From Zobellia alginiliquefaciens (GTDB taxonomy: Bacteria > Bacteroidota > Bacteroidia > Flavobacteriales > Flavobacteriaceae), in assembly GCF_029323795.1 (NCBI RefSeq), contig NZ_CP119758.1, positions 4,836,001 through 4,900,000 on the forward strand: a DNA stretch of 64,000 nt, written 5' to 3'. Positions within the stretch are counted from its first letter, which is position 1. Each line of letters begins with the position of its first letter. The notes below the pieces were generated by a model that was not told the DNA's origin, did not search any database, and saw only the letters and a program-made list of their open reading frames with translations. Shown piece after piece: positions 1 to 7,978 of this stretch. The translations under genes and the position numbers were made by a program.

Positions 1-1330
1 CAATAGCCGCTGGAAGTGCAAACCCCATGGTACCAAGACCTCCAGAAGTTATATTACTCTTGCTTTGTTTGAACTTTGCATAACGACAACCGATCATCTG
101 GTGCTGCCCTACATCCGTAACAATTACGGCTTTTTGCTCAGATTCTATATTTATCTGTTCAATAACCTCCCCCATAGTCAACCCTTCTTTTGTAGGCTGA
201 ATATCGTCTTTAATTACCTGATCAAATTCAACTTTATACTTCTCTTTGAATTCGTTGTGCCAAGCCTCATGTTTATTCTCTTTGATCAAAGGCAATAACA
301 TACCCAACGTCTCTTTGGAGTTACCTAAAACAGGTACGTCTGCATGAACGTTTTTATTGATTTCCGCTTTATCAATTTCGAAATGGATTACTTTTGCTTG
401 TTTGGCATACGTATCCAAACTACCTGTTACACGATCATCAAAACGCATACCGATGGCAATTAGAACATCGCATTCATTCGTTAATACATTTGGTCCATAG
501 TTACCGTGCATACCTACCATACCCACGTTTAAAGGATGCTCATTATCCAAAGCCGAAGCCCCCATAATTGTCCAAGCAGCAGGAACCCCTGACTTTTCTA
601 CCAATGCTTTCAGCTCTTCTTCCGCTTTACCTAAAATTACACCTTGACCCCAAACAATAAGTGGTTTTTTGGCATTATTAATAAGTTCAGCAGCAGCTTC
701 AATTTGCTTAACCTTAGGCTTAGGCACAGGATTGTAACTTCTTACCGCCGTGCATTTTTCATAACTAAACTCAAACTCATCTATCTGAGCATTTTTAGTA
801 ATATCCACTAAAACCGGACCCGGTCTACCTGACTTGGCAATATAGAACGCCTTTGCCATGATTTCAGGAATTTCAGAAGCTTCCGTTATCTGATAGTTCC
901 ATTTTGTAACCGGCGTAGAGATTCCGATAATATCGGTTTCTTGAAACGCATCGGAACCTAACAAATGACGCGTAACTTGACCCGTAATACACACCATTGG
1001 AGTAGAGTCTATCTGAGCATCGGCCAGACCTGTAACCAGATTGGTGGCTCCAGGACCAGATGTAGCCATGGCAACACCTACTCTACCCGTAACCCTAGCA
1101 AACCCCTGGGCTGCGTGCGTAGCACCTTGCTCATGACGCGTTAAGATATGGGTAAGCTTATCCTGAAATTTATATAATTCGTCATAAACGGGCATAATAG
1201 CACCACCAGGGTAGCCATATAGCAAATCCACACCCTCAGCCAGCAAACAATGTATGATGGCCTCTGCACCACTTATTTTCATTTTTGTTTTCTTTGGGTT
1301 TTCCTCCGTTTTCATTTTTAATGTTTCCAT
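1..1330 (-). CDS. ilvB: Acetolactate synthase large subunit, 3' end beyond window
   Basis: Catalytic subunit of acetohydroxyacid synthase, the thiamine-diphosphate enzyme that condenses pyruvate into acetolactate or acetohydroxybutyrate for valine, leucine and isoleucine synthesis in the cytoplasm. The reading frame is open from ATG at 1330 to the left edge, giving about 443 of the usual ~570 residues. After a short charged N-terminus the cofactor-domain pattern LLYGYPGGAIMP follows, and the last visible residues read MGFALPAAIG, typical of the ThDP-binding C-terminal domain. It lies 85 bp downstream of ilvD on the same strand, the usual ilvD-ilvB order in this phylum; ilvN and ilvC would be expected past the edge. 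A second in-frame Met is at about residue 6, so the exact start is slightly uncertain. Confidence 0.95.
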   Translation of the reverse strand, partial: METLKMKTEENPKKTKMKISGAEAIIHCLLAEGVDLLYGYPGGAIMPVYDELYKFQDKLTHILTRHEQGATHAAQGFARVTGRVGVAMATSGPGATNLVTGLADAQIDSTPMVCITGQVTRHLLGSDAFQETDIIGISTPVTKWNYQITEASEIPEIMAKAFYIAKSGRPGPVLVDITKNAQIDEFEFSYEKCTAVRSYNPVPKPKVKQIEAAAELINNAKKPLIVWGQGVILGKAEEELKALVEKSGVPAAWTIMGASALDNEHPLNVGMVGMHGNYGPNVLTNECDVLIAIGMRFDDRVTGSLDTYAKQAKVIHFEIDKAEINKNVHADVPVLGNSKETLGMLLPLIKENKHEAWHNEFKEKYKVEFDQVIKDDIQPTKEGLTMGEVIEQINIESEQKAVIVTDVGQHQMIGCRYAKFKQSKSNITSGGLGTMGFALPAAI

Positions 1331-1415
1331 AGGTCTGTAATCCTTATATAACTAATTGCAGAGACCACTCTGCTCCTGACTTCTCATCGTGTTTCGAGAA
1401 ATCCTTTCATATTCA

Positions 1416-3092
1416 TTAAAACTCGTCAGTTACACAACCTTGCGCGGCAGATGAAACTGATCGTGCGTATTTGTACAACACTCCTTTTTTGAACTTCAAC
1501 TCGGGCTCTACCCAAGATTCTTTTCTTTTTGCAAATTCTTCAGCAGAAACCTCAACGTTAATAGAGTTGGTTTCAGCATCTATAGTAATGATATCGCCAT
1601 CTTCCACCAAAGCTATATTTCCTCCTTCTTGTGCTTCCGGTGAAATATGCCCCACAACAAAACCATGTGTACCCCCAGAAAAGCGACCATCCGTAATCAA
1701 TGCCACATCTTTTCCAAGGCCTGCACCCATTATTGCCGCAGTAGGTTTTAGCATTTCTGGCATACCTGGGCCTCCTTTTGGTCCTTCATAACGAATAACC
1801 ACAACATCACCCTTCTTAACCAAACCAGTACGAATACCGTCATTTGCAGCATACTCTCCATTAAATACTTTTGCCGTTCCTTTGAACAACAACCCTTCTT
1901 TACCTGTAATTTTTGCAACTGAACCGTTTTCAGCCAAGTTTCCGTACAACATACGCAAGTGCCCAGTAGCCTTAATCGGCTTATCCAAAGGCATAATCAC
2001 ATCTTGACCTTCTTCTAAATCCGGTACACTTTCTAGGTTCTCCGCCAAGGTTTTTCCTGTTACGGTCAAACAATCACCATGCAGTATTCCATTTTTTAAT
2101 AGATATTTCAATACCGCTGGAATTCCACCAACACGGTGAACGTCTTCCATTAAATATTTACCGCTAGGTTTTAAATCCGCTATAAACGGCGTGGTATCAC
2201 TAATATGTTGAAAATCCTGTAAGGTAAACTCGATATCTGCAGCTCTTGCGATCGCCAAGAAATGTAATACCGCATTAGTTGAACCACCCAATATTGTTAC
2301 CAAACGAATAGCGTTCTCAAGAGATTTATGCGTAACAATATCCAATGGCTTAATATCCTTTTCAATAAGTGTGCGCATTTGTTTACCTGCAGCTATACTT
2401 TCTTCTTTTTTATTGCTACTAATAGCAGGGTTGGAAGAATTATAAGGCATGGACATACCTAAAGCTTCAATTGCAGACGCCATAGTATTGGCTGTATACA
2501 TACCCCCACAAGCTCCGGCCCCCGGTATTGATTCTTTAATGACATCTTTGTATTCGGGTTCTTCCATAGTGCCCGCTACTTTCTCGCCCCAGGCTTCAAA
2601 AGCAGATACAATATCCAATCTTTTATTATTATGACACCCAGAGGCTACCGTACCACCGTAAACCAATATTGCAGGACGGTTAAGACGCAACATTGCTATA
2701 AGTGCACCTGGCATATTTTTATCACAACCTACAACAGTTACAAGACCGTCATATGACATTCCCTGAACAACAGTCTCCATAGAATCTGCAATGATATCTC
2801 TGGATGGAAGAGAAAAACGCATTCCAGGTGTTCCCATAGAAATACCATCACTAACACCGATAGTATTAAAAATAAGACCTACAGTTTCTTTAGAATTAAC
2901 ACCTTCCTTTACCAACTTGGCCAAATCGTTCAAGTGCATATTACAAGGGTTCCCCTCATAACCTGTACTTGCAATTCCAATTAATGGTTTATTAAAATCT
3001 TCATCTTTAAAACCTATAGCATAAAGCATTGCTTGTGCTGCTGGTTGTGTTGAATCTTGTGTTACGTTTTTACTGTATTTATTCAGTTCCAT
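1416..3092 (-). CDS. ilvD: Dihydroxy-acid dehydratase
   Basis: Iron-sulfur dehydratase converting 2,3-dihydroxy-isovalerate and its methylvalerate homologue to the 2-keto acids, third step of branched-chain amino acid synthesis. The 558-residue length is full size. Cluster-ligand motifs are present: GNPCNMH near residue 48, VGCDKNMPG near 121 and [10 protein letters not shown] near 193; the C-terminal half carries [11 protein letters not shown], the IlvD/Edd signature with the catalytic serine. First gene of the ilvD-ilvB transcription unit, with a TAnnTTTG box 50 bp upstream. The start ATGGAACTG opens directly into the conserved N-terminus. Confidence 0.98.
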   Translation of the reverse strand: MELNKYSKNVTQDSTQPAAQAMLYAIGFKDEDFNKPLIGIASTGYEGNPCNMHLNDLAKLVKEGVNSKETVGLIFNTIGVSDGISMGTPGMRFSLPSRDIIADSMETVVQGMSYDGLVTVVGCDKNMPGALIAMLRLNRPAILVYGGTVASGCHNNKRLDIVSAFEAWGEKVAGTMEEPEYKDVIKESIPGAGACGGMYTANTMASAIEALGMSMPYNSSNPAISSNKKEESIAAGKQMRTLIEKDIKPLDIVTHKSLENAIRLVTILGGSTNAVLHFLAIARAADIEFTLQDFQHISDTTPFIADLKPSGKYLMEDVHRVGGIPAVLKYLLKNGILHGDCLTVTGKTLAENLESVPDLEEGQDVIMPLDKPIKATGHLRMLYGNLAENGSVAKITGKEGLLFKGTAKVFNGEYAANDGIRTGLVKKGDVVVIRYEGPKGGPGMPEMLKPTAAIMGAGLGKDVALITDGRFSGGTHGFVVGHISPEAQEGGNIALVEDGDIITIDAETNSINVEVSAEEFAKRKESWVEPELKFKKGVLYKYARSVSSAAQGCVTDEF

Positions 3093-3141
3093 TAAGCGTT
3101 ATATAATTGGTTGTTCTTTTACAAAATGTACTCTCTATACT

Positions 3142-3149
3142 CAAAGGTA
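3142..3149 (-). promoter_or_regulatory. -7 box for ilvD
   Basis: On the minus strand this reads TACCTTTG, an exact match to the Bacteroidota TAnnTTTG box, 50 bp upstream of the ilvD start. No clear TTG -33 box is seen. No leader peptide rich in Ile, Leu or Val was found between here and the terminator at 3347-3382, so attenuation is not supported. Confidence 0.5.
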
Positions 3150-3346
3150 TCCTTTTCTTAATTTCAGTATTTTAAGCGTAGCGCCCCTATCTAAATCCAA
3201 TAGCCTAAAAAGTTATCCAAAATACTGATTTACAATAATTTAACTAGTAAATTTTATCATATTCAATTCACACTTATTGAACACGTTTTTATAGTCACTA
3301 TTCAGCAAATCACAGTTTTCCTTGTACGACACCCCTGAAAACGAAA

Positions 3347-3382
3347 AAAGGCCTATATCGAATAAATTAGATACAGGCCTTT
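3347..3382 (-). terminator. Intrinsic terminator downstream of pxpC
   Basis: A 12-bp stem (one mismatch, GGCCTATAT against GGCCTGTAT) around a 12-nt loop. On the minus strand the right arm runs into TTTTTT. It ends the pxpABC transcript, about 140 bp after the pxpC stop. The rest of the 430-bp gap between ilvD and pxpC holds no gene I can support. Confidence 0.75.
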
Positions 3383-3522
3383 CTAAACTATGAAAAACTG
3401 CATCATTCCCTTTCGAGAATGACCTTTACCACCATGTTAATACGTGTGTTTGTTTTCATTAGAACAATATTAGAGAAAAAGTCAGTGCATACCAACAAAT
3501 TATTCGCAGAAATTACTGGTAA

Positions 3523-4368
3523 TTATTGTGAATTCAATTTAAAACAAACCTCATCCCCATATTTTTTCTGGGCTAGCACCGAAATAGCCTTATCGGAAAG
3601 TTGCAATATTCGAGGATACCCTCCTGTGGTTTGTCCGTCTTTCATCAGAATAATCAATTTACCTGATGGCGTCAACTGTATTGTTCCTGGCAGCGTAGCT
3701 GAGGTAATCATAGAAATTTGAAGACCTTCTATTTTTTCTTCAAGTTGATAGGCCATTCTATTGTTTTCATTGGATATACTGAATTTTTTTCCAAACAATC
3801 TCTCCAGTTGTCTGTCCGAAAGATTTCCATATTCCGGCCCTTGAGACACTTCTAAATTTATTTCATCTAAAAAAGAATCTACTTTCAACTTACTAATTTT
3901 TGGTTCAAAATGTGAGCACGCATCATACTCCAATTCATCACCATCATCTAGGTGGTTCTTTTTTGTCACCGATGAAAAAAAAGATTGACTCCCTAACACC
4001 AATGGCGCTTTAACCCCCCCTTTAATGGCCAGATAGTTCCTGAAGCCTTTTTCCAACTTCCCATAGGACAGAATATCTCCTTTCTTTACCTTTATAACCT
4101 CATAATTAGCAATAGGCTCATTATTTAGGGTAGCGTAAAGCAAAGCCCCTCCCATACTAATATAAGTTTCATCCTCAAACATTAAGGTTGGCCCTGTCAT
4201 GGTTATTTCCAACACAGCCGCATGCGCATCATTACCTAAGAGCTGATTGGCTTTCTTAGCAGAAAAACCATCCATAAAACCGGCAACAGGTACACCTTTA
4301 TTTAAATAACCGTACCTACCAATATCATGTACGGCCGTAAACAAACCTGATTTAAGTACTTTAAGCAT
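3523..4368 (-). CDS. pxpC: 5-oxoprolinase subunit PxpC (biotin-dependent carboxyltransferase/KipA family)
   Basis: Subunit of the ATP-dependent 5-oxoprolinase PxpABC, which opens cyclic 5-oxoproline (pyroglutamate) to glutamate in the cytoplasm. At 281 residues it is an AHS2/KipA-type domain; the N-terminus MLKVLKSGLFTAVHDIGRYG with the following GVPVAGFMD matches the family opening, and GQTTGGYPRI near the C-terminus is the family's other signature. Its start overlaps the end of pxpB by 8 nt, indicating translational coupling. Family annotation sometimes reads urea carboxylase-like or KipI antagonist, but the pxpA and pxpB neighbours favour oxoprolinase. Confidence 0.93.
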   Translation of the reverse strand: MLKVLKSGLFTAVHDIGRYGYLNKGVPVAGFMDGFSAKKANQLLGNDAHAAVLEITMTGPTLMFEDETYISMGGALLYATLNNEPIANYEVIKVKKGDILSYGKLEKGFRNYLAIKGGVKAPLVLGSQSFFSSVTKKNHLDDGDELEYDACSHFEPKISKLKVDSFLDEINLEVSQGPEYGNLSDRQLERLFGKKFSISNENNRMAYQLEEKIEGLQISMITSATLPGTIQLTPSGKLIILMKDGQTTGGYPRILQLSDKAISVLAQKKYGDEVCFKLNSQ

Positions 4369-5098
4369 CTAATACCGTTTTTTCAAGTTTGTAAATCCCT
4401 ACTTCACTCTCAATTTTATATAAATCGAACTCGGCCCTCGTAATTTTAAAGAATTGTACTTGGTCTCCCACACTTACAAAACAAGGCTCTTCCGCTTTGG
4501 GATCAAACATAGGTATTGGGCAGTTCCCAATGATATTCCATCCTCCAGGTGATTCTTGAGGGTAAATCCCCGTTTGCTTTCCTGCCAAACCTACTGCTCC
4601 CCTTAAAACCTTAGCACGCGGCTCTTCCCTTCTATTAAATTGCAGTTCTTCCGGAACTCCTCCTAAATACGTGAACCCCGGTAAAAACCCTATACCAAAA
4701 ACCGTATATACATGAGAGGTATGTAAACCAATTATCTCTTTTATGTTTTTTTCCGATTTTTGGGAAATTTCATTTAGATCAATCCCAAAATTCTCATCAT
4801 AACACACCGGTAAACGCCACACTATTTTTTGGCGTTTCACTATCTTAATATCTTCTTTATACCAATTAAGAAGCTTGGTCTCTATTTCTTTAAAATCAAT
4901 GGGTTCTTCTCTATGAATAAGGGTTACTGAATTATATGCAGGCACAATTTCCCATCTTTCATTCTTTAAACAACACTCTTTAAGATACTGGGTAAATTGC
5001 AATATATCTTCTAAAATAGCCACATCAACCCTGCCCGGCCATTCTAACAGAATAGCGTGAATTCCAAAAGGGCGTATGGAAATTGAATATTTATTCAC
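4361..5098 (-). CDS. pxpB: 5-oxoprolinase subunit PxpB (KipI/AHS1 family)
   Basis: Partner of PxpC in the 5-oxoprolinase complex. The 245-residue protein carries the AHS1 signatures GFLPGFTYLGGVP (about residue 137) and GKQTGIYPQESPGGWNIIG (about residue 173). Homologues in Bacillus (KipI) inhibit a sporulation kinase, but Bacteroidota lack that pathway, so the metabolic role is preferred. The ATG start overlaps the pxpA stop by 4 nt and the end overlaps pxpC by 8 nt: a tightly packed three-gene operon. No transporter gene accompanies it here. Confidence 0.93.
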   Translation of the reverse strand: MNKYSISIRPFGIHAILLEWPGRVDVAILEDILQFTQYLKECCLKNERWEIVPAYNSVTLIHREEPIDFKEIETKLLNWYKEDIKIVKRQKIVWRLPVCYDENFGIDLNEISQKSEKNIKEIIGLHTSHVYTVFGIGFLPGFTYLGGVPEELQFNRREEPRAKVLRGAVGLAGKQTGIYPQESPGGWNIIGNCPIPMFDPKAEEPCFVSVGDQVQFFKITRAEFDLYKIESEVGIYKLEKTVLDA

Positions 5099-5838
5099 TT
5101 TTTTATAAAAATATTATGGTTGGGTAATTCTCGGGTAAGATACAATACTATTTCCAATGCCGCAGGTGTATCTCCATGAATACAGAAAGTATCACCGATG
5201 ATTGAAACGACCTCCCCATGAACCGTCTTCACCCTTTTATGATTAGCCATTTCTACCACATGCATCAACACCTCTTTCTTGTCTGTGATAAGCGCCTTGT
5301 TTTCTTTTCTGGGCACCAGATTTAAGTCAGCTTGATAATTGCGGTCCGCAAATACTTCAAACTTTACTCTGTAACCTGCCTGCTCAGCTTCCTTGTCTAT
5401 TTCTGAACCAAAAGGCACATAAATCAAAACATCTTTTTTGTATTCCTCAATAGCTGCCAAAAAACAAGCTGCCAATGAAGCGTTCTTAGCGATATCATTG
5501 TATAATGCCCCATGTGCTTTTATATGGTTAAGCTTTAATCCTAAATGACTCACAATGTTAACTAGGCTTTTAATTTGGCTCCGGATACTTGTCATGAGTT
5601 CTTTTGGATCCATTACCATACTAGACCTTCCAAAATTATCCTTATCAGGATAGGATGGGTGCGCTCCTATGAGAACATTATTCTCTTTGGCCAACCCTAC
5701 TATAAGAGACATTGTAGCGCTATTACCTGCATGCCCTCCACAAGCAATATTGCATGAAGAAAGCAAAGGTAATAGCTCTTCCTCATTATCTACACCTTCC
5801 CCAACGTCACAATTTAAATCAATATACTTAACCTTCAT
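5095..5838 (-). CDS. pxpA: 5-oxoprolinase subunit PxpA (LamB/YcsF family)
   Basis: Third component of the bacterial 5-oxoprolinase. The 247-residue protein starts with YIDLNCDVGEG, continues with SCNIACGGHAGN and GAHPSYPDKDNFGR, and contains KAHGALYND, all hallmarks of the LamB/YcsF family with its polysaccharide-deacetylase-like barrel. First gene of pxpABC. The CDS starts at ATGAAGGTTAAG, close to the conserved strand, so the start is secure. 5-oxoproline forms spontaneously from glutamine, so this is housekeeping metabolite repair or salvage. Confidence 0.95.
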   Translation of the reverse strand: MKVKYIDLNCDVGEGVDNEEELLPLLSSCNIACGGHAGNSATMSLIVGLAKENNVLIGAHPSYPDKDNFGRSSMVMDPKELMTSIRSQIKSLVNIVSHLGLKLNHIKAHGALYNDIAKNASLAACFLAAIEEYKKDVLIYVPFGSEIDKEAEQAGYRVKFEVFADRNYQADLNLVPRKENKALITDKKEVLMHVVEMANHKRVKTVHGEVVSIIGDTFCIHGDTPAALEIVLYLTRELPNHNIFIKK

Positions 5839-6118
5839 CTTAAAATTTAAATTTCTAAAATACTCATTAACTTTTAGACTTTTTGTAAGAAAACACGCTA
5901 TCTTAACCTAGAATTGAACCGTTAAACCATATCTCGCGAGCCCACGTTTCACCACAGTTTTAACATTTTTTAATGCCGTTTATCTAAAAAATTGCAGTTC
6001 ATCTAAAACTAGAGTGTTGTATGTCGAATCTATATAATATCCAGAAAATTTACAGGTTATTATTATCCCAAATCGAACTTCCCCCTCATTTTAACCGGGG
6101 CCAAATTGACCTACTGAA

Positions 6119-6562
6119 ATGAATTGTTTAGAATGTAATAAAGAACTTGGTTATGCGGATCACAAACAGTCAATGGACACCTTAGGTGTTGAATTGTGTA
6201 GTGAACACAGACCAAGAATGATAAAGCTGATGGAGGTTAATAAAACGCCTCGTGAAGCCATACAATTATACTATGGCTTAAAAGAAGCAGGCGTCCCTTC
6301 CATGCTAGAATGGTGGGATGGCTCCAAATCTATAGACATTGCTATTTCTAGGGTAAAACTTAATATTGAAGTAGACACCGAGTATCATATGATGACTCAT
6401 GAACAAGCCATTAATGACCTTGAAGAAGCTATGCATTCTTTCAAAAATGGCTTTACCACTATAAGAATACCACACGTTCTTATAAAATATTATCTTAAAG
6501 AAACCGTTACAAATATTCTAGGGATAATGGAAGGCTTGCGTGTACATATCAAAGCGATATAA
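6119..6562 (+). CDS. Zinc-finger/PD-(D/E)XK-nuclease-like protein, function unknown
   Basis: 147 residues that I do not recognise as a named family. Residues 3, 6 and 27 are Cys and 30 is His (CxxC...CxxH), a likely zinc site. The middle reads KSIDIAI, then LNIEVDTEYH about ten residues on, then an EQAINDLEEAM helix and TTIRIPHVLIK. This spacing of Asp, then E-x-D followed by Tyr-His, and a late strand resembles the DUF559/Vsr-like branch of the PD-(D/E)XK fold. The nuclease reading is inference from pattern only. It sits 18 bp ahead of a GldL-like membrane protein gene, so the two are probably co-transcribed. Confidence 0.6.
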   Translation: MNCLECNKELGYADHKQSMDTLGVELCSEHRPRMIKLMEVNKTPREAIQLYYGLKEAGVPSMLEWWDGSKSIDIAISRVKLNIEVDTEYHMMTHEQAINDLEEAMHSFKNGFTTIRIPHVLIKYYLKETVTNILGIMEGLRVHIKAI

Positions 6563-6580
6563 ACTTAAAACCTTATTGCC

Positions 6581-7141
6581 ATGTCAAATAATACAAAGAT
6601 TTTAAAGACTCCTTTGAGAATTTCAATCGCAATTTTGTTGTTGGGCATGTTATCACGTATTTTTCATTGGCCGTATGCATCAGAAACTATTTTCTTGGCT
6701 TTTACGGCTATTCTTATTTTATATTCCATTCGTTTCTGGAAAAAGGAAACCAAACTGTTTATTGATATCGTTAAAATGGTAATGGTAACAAGCTGGGCCC
6801 TTAATGGACTTTTTAGGGTGGTTGATCTTCCATTTACCCTACTCTTTCAAATTCTAATCGCTATTTCTTTTATTACTTGGTTTATTATGGAAGGGACCGC
6901 CTATTTTCTGGACGAGGACCGCAGACAGAAAAATAATATGACGCGTGTACTATGGAATTTAGCCATGGTGGTTGGCGCCCTTGCTATTATAGCTGGAAGT
7001 CTCCTGAATATGCTAAACGAATCTTATGCGATTCCTCTACTAGCTGTGGGAATCACTATTATAATTGCCTACATCTTAAAAGATGTATTTGCCAGCAACA
7101 AAGGAAAAGAAGACCACGGCAACGGCGAGTTTCAACTATAG
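6581..7141 (+). CDS. GldL-like multi-pass membrane protein
   Basis: 186-residue inner-membrane protein with about six hydrophobic segments. The first part (AILLLGMLSRIFHWPYASET) has the His-Trp-Pro arrangement of the GldL N-terminal domain, where helix one carries FKIQHWPGA-like text. True GldL proteins are about 215 residues with a soluble tail and sit beside gldM; here there is only a short charged tail and no gliding genes nearby, so it is likely a relative and not the motor component. The sequence FRVVDLPFTLLFQ repeats the same hairpin-like layout, suggesting an internal duplication. Probably in an operon with the preceding nuclease-like gene. Confidence 0.65.
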   Translation: MSNNTKILKTPLRISIAILLLGMLSRIFHWPYASETIFLAFTAILILYSIRFWKKETKLFIDIVKMVMVTSWALNGLFRVVDLPFTLLFQILIAISFITWFIMEGTAYFLDEDRRQKNNMTRVLWNLAMVVGALAIIAGSLLNMLNESYAIPLLAVGITIIIAYILKDVFASNKGKEDHGNGEFQL

Positions 7142-7509
7142 GTTTTAACACCTCATACTTAAAACAAAAAGCCGCTTCTCTGCAAAGAACTGCGAATACA
7201 AAAACACCTATTACTACAAAAGAACGGTCCGCATTATTCCTACAACTCCAATTGATGCTCTTATCACTTGTATAAAAGGACCACAACTACCTATCTAGTT
7301 TACACCCAACCCTTTCCTACACTAGAGGTTCTTCCCCTAGACGAACTGTTTCAAAAGGCTGTTCAGATGATTTTCACGTTTTACAGTTTATAGGATTATT
7401 CCTACTTATTACCGACGTTCCGGTTTTCAATCGAATTTAATGCCCTTTGCACGATCCATACCTGTAAGAACACCATAGAATGTCGTTTTATATATATAAA
7501 CCATTTACT
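7142..7509. other. Intergenic, no feature seen
   Basis: About 370 bp between the GldL-like gene and the first small membrane ORF. It contains only short open frames without coding character and a 14-bp AT palindrome (7487-7500) directly ahead of the small ORF at 7510. No convincing promoter or terminator. Confidence 0.4.
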
Positions 7510-7611
7510 ATGAAGGAAAAAACTACACTGAACGATTACCTTGTTTACGTCTTTTGCGCCTTTTGTTTCTTATGGTCGCTTTACGTTATATTTTTCACTA
7601 TAGCACCCTAA
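7510..7611 (+). CDS. Small single-helix membrane protein, 33 aa
   Basis: ATGAAGGAAAAAACT opens a 33-codon frame ending TAA. The product has a charged N-terminus (MKEKTTLNDY), one hydrophobic segment (LVYVFCAFCFLWSLYVIFF) and a short TIAP tail. The layout of Lys-rich start, Tyr-rich helix and Pro end matches that of the second small ORF at 7792, so the two may be relatives. Translation is inferred; no homologue is recalled. Confidence 0.4.
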   Translation: MKEKTTLNDYLVYVFCAFCFLWSLYVIFFTIAP

Positions 7612-7682
7612 GGCCAACAAATACGGATAGTACGATACCTATCACCAGGTTAAATGTTTATCTAAAAAAACAAGACATCATC

Positions 7683-7740
7683 AAAAACCTCCAAATTAAG
7701 GGAATTTTTACCCAAAAATTGTGGGGTTTTTCTTTGTTTT
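7683..7740 (+). terminator. Possible terminator after first small ORF
   Basis: AAAAACC (7683-7689) can pair with GGTTTTT (7725-7731), enclosing an inner GGG/CCC hairpin (7700-7702 with 7711-7713); a T-rich run TTTTTCTTTGTTTT follows. The stems are short, so this is tentative. Confidence 0.3.
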
Positions 7741-7766
7741 ATTATACGTGTATCCTTTTAAATTTG
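7734..7766 (+). promoter_or_regulatory. Promoter of second small membrane ORF
   Basis: TTG at 7734-7736, 22 nt spacer, then TAAATTTG at 7759-7766, an exact match to the Bacteroidota -7 consensus. The small ORF starts 25 nt further on. The -33 TTG overlaps the T-run of the preceding possible terminator. Confidence 0.5.
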
Positions 7767-7791
7767 TGAAGGAACAACAGATAATCAATTT

Positions 7792-7890
7792 ATGAAGACA
7801 AGAGACAAACTCACCTACGCCTATGTTGCATTCAATGTAATTTTTATAATCGTCATGGCGATTTTTCTTTACAACAATTCTCCATTTTAG
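7792..7890 (+). CDS. Small single-helix membrane protein, 32 aa
   Basis: ATG at 7792 opens a 32-codon frame ending TAG. The product has a basic N-terminus (MKTRDKLTYAY), one hydrophobic helix (VAFNVIFIIVMAIFLY) and NNSPF at the end. The gene has its own exact-match promoter 25 nt upstream and an intrinsic terminator 30 nt downstream, so it forms a complete minimal transcription unit between convergent genes. It is too short for standard gene callers. Function unknown; single-helix proteins of this size often act as small subunits or regulators of membrane complexes, which is only an analogy here. Confidence 0.5.
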   Translation: MKTRDKLTYAYVAFNVIFIIVMAIFLYNNSPF

Positions 7891-7920
7891 GATTGTCAAA
7901 ATTTCAAACTTAGATTACCT

Positions 7921-7956
7921 GGCCCCTCCCTTCACTAGAAGTTAGGGGCTTTTATT
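7921..7956 (+). terminator. Intrinsic terminator after small ORF, shared with yifB
   Basis: GCCCCT (7922-7927) pairs with AGGGGC (7944-7949), followed by TTTTATTT. It lies between the convergent small ORF (+) and yifB (-). Confidence 0.7.
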
Positions 7957-7978
7957 TAACAGCTAAATCCTAAAATAA

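Noticed and set aside
65-298. 77-codon plus-strand frame
   Set aside because: Antisense to the well-supported ilvB reading frame; no family resemblance.
3093-3340. Possible branched-chain leader peptide/attenuator ahead of ilvD
   Set aside because: No short ORF rich in Ile/Leu/Val and no alternative hairpins; the only hairpin belongs to the pxp operon end.
7554-7769. 71-codon plus-strand frame overlapping the small membrane ORF
   Set aside because: It crosses the stop of one micro-gene and the promoter of the next in a different frame, and its composition is not protein-like.
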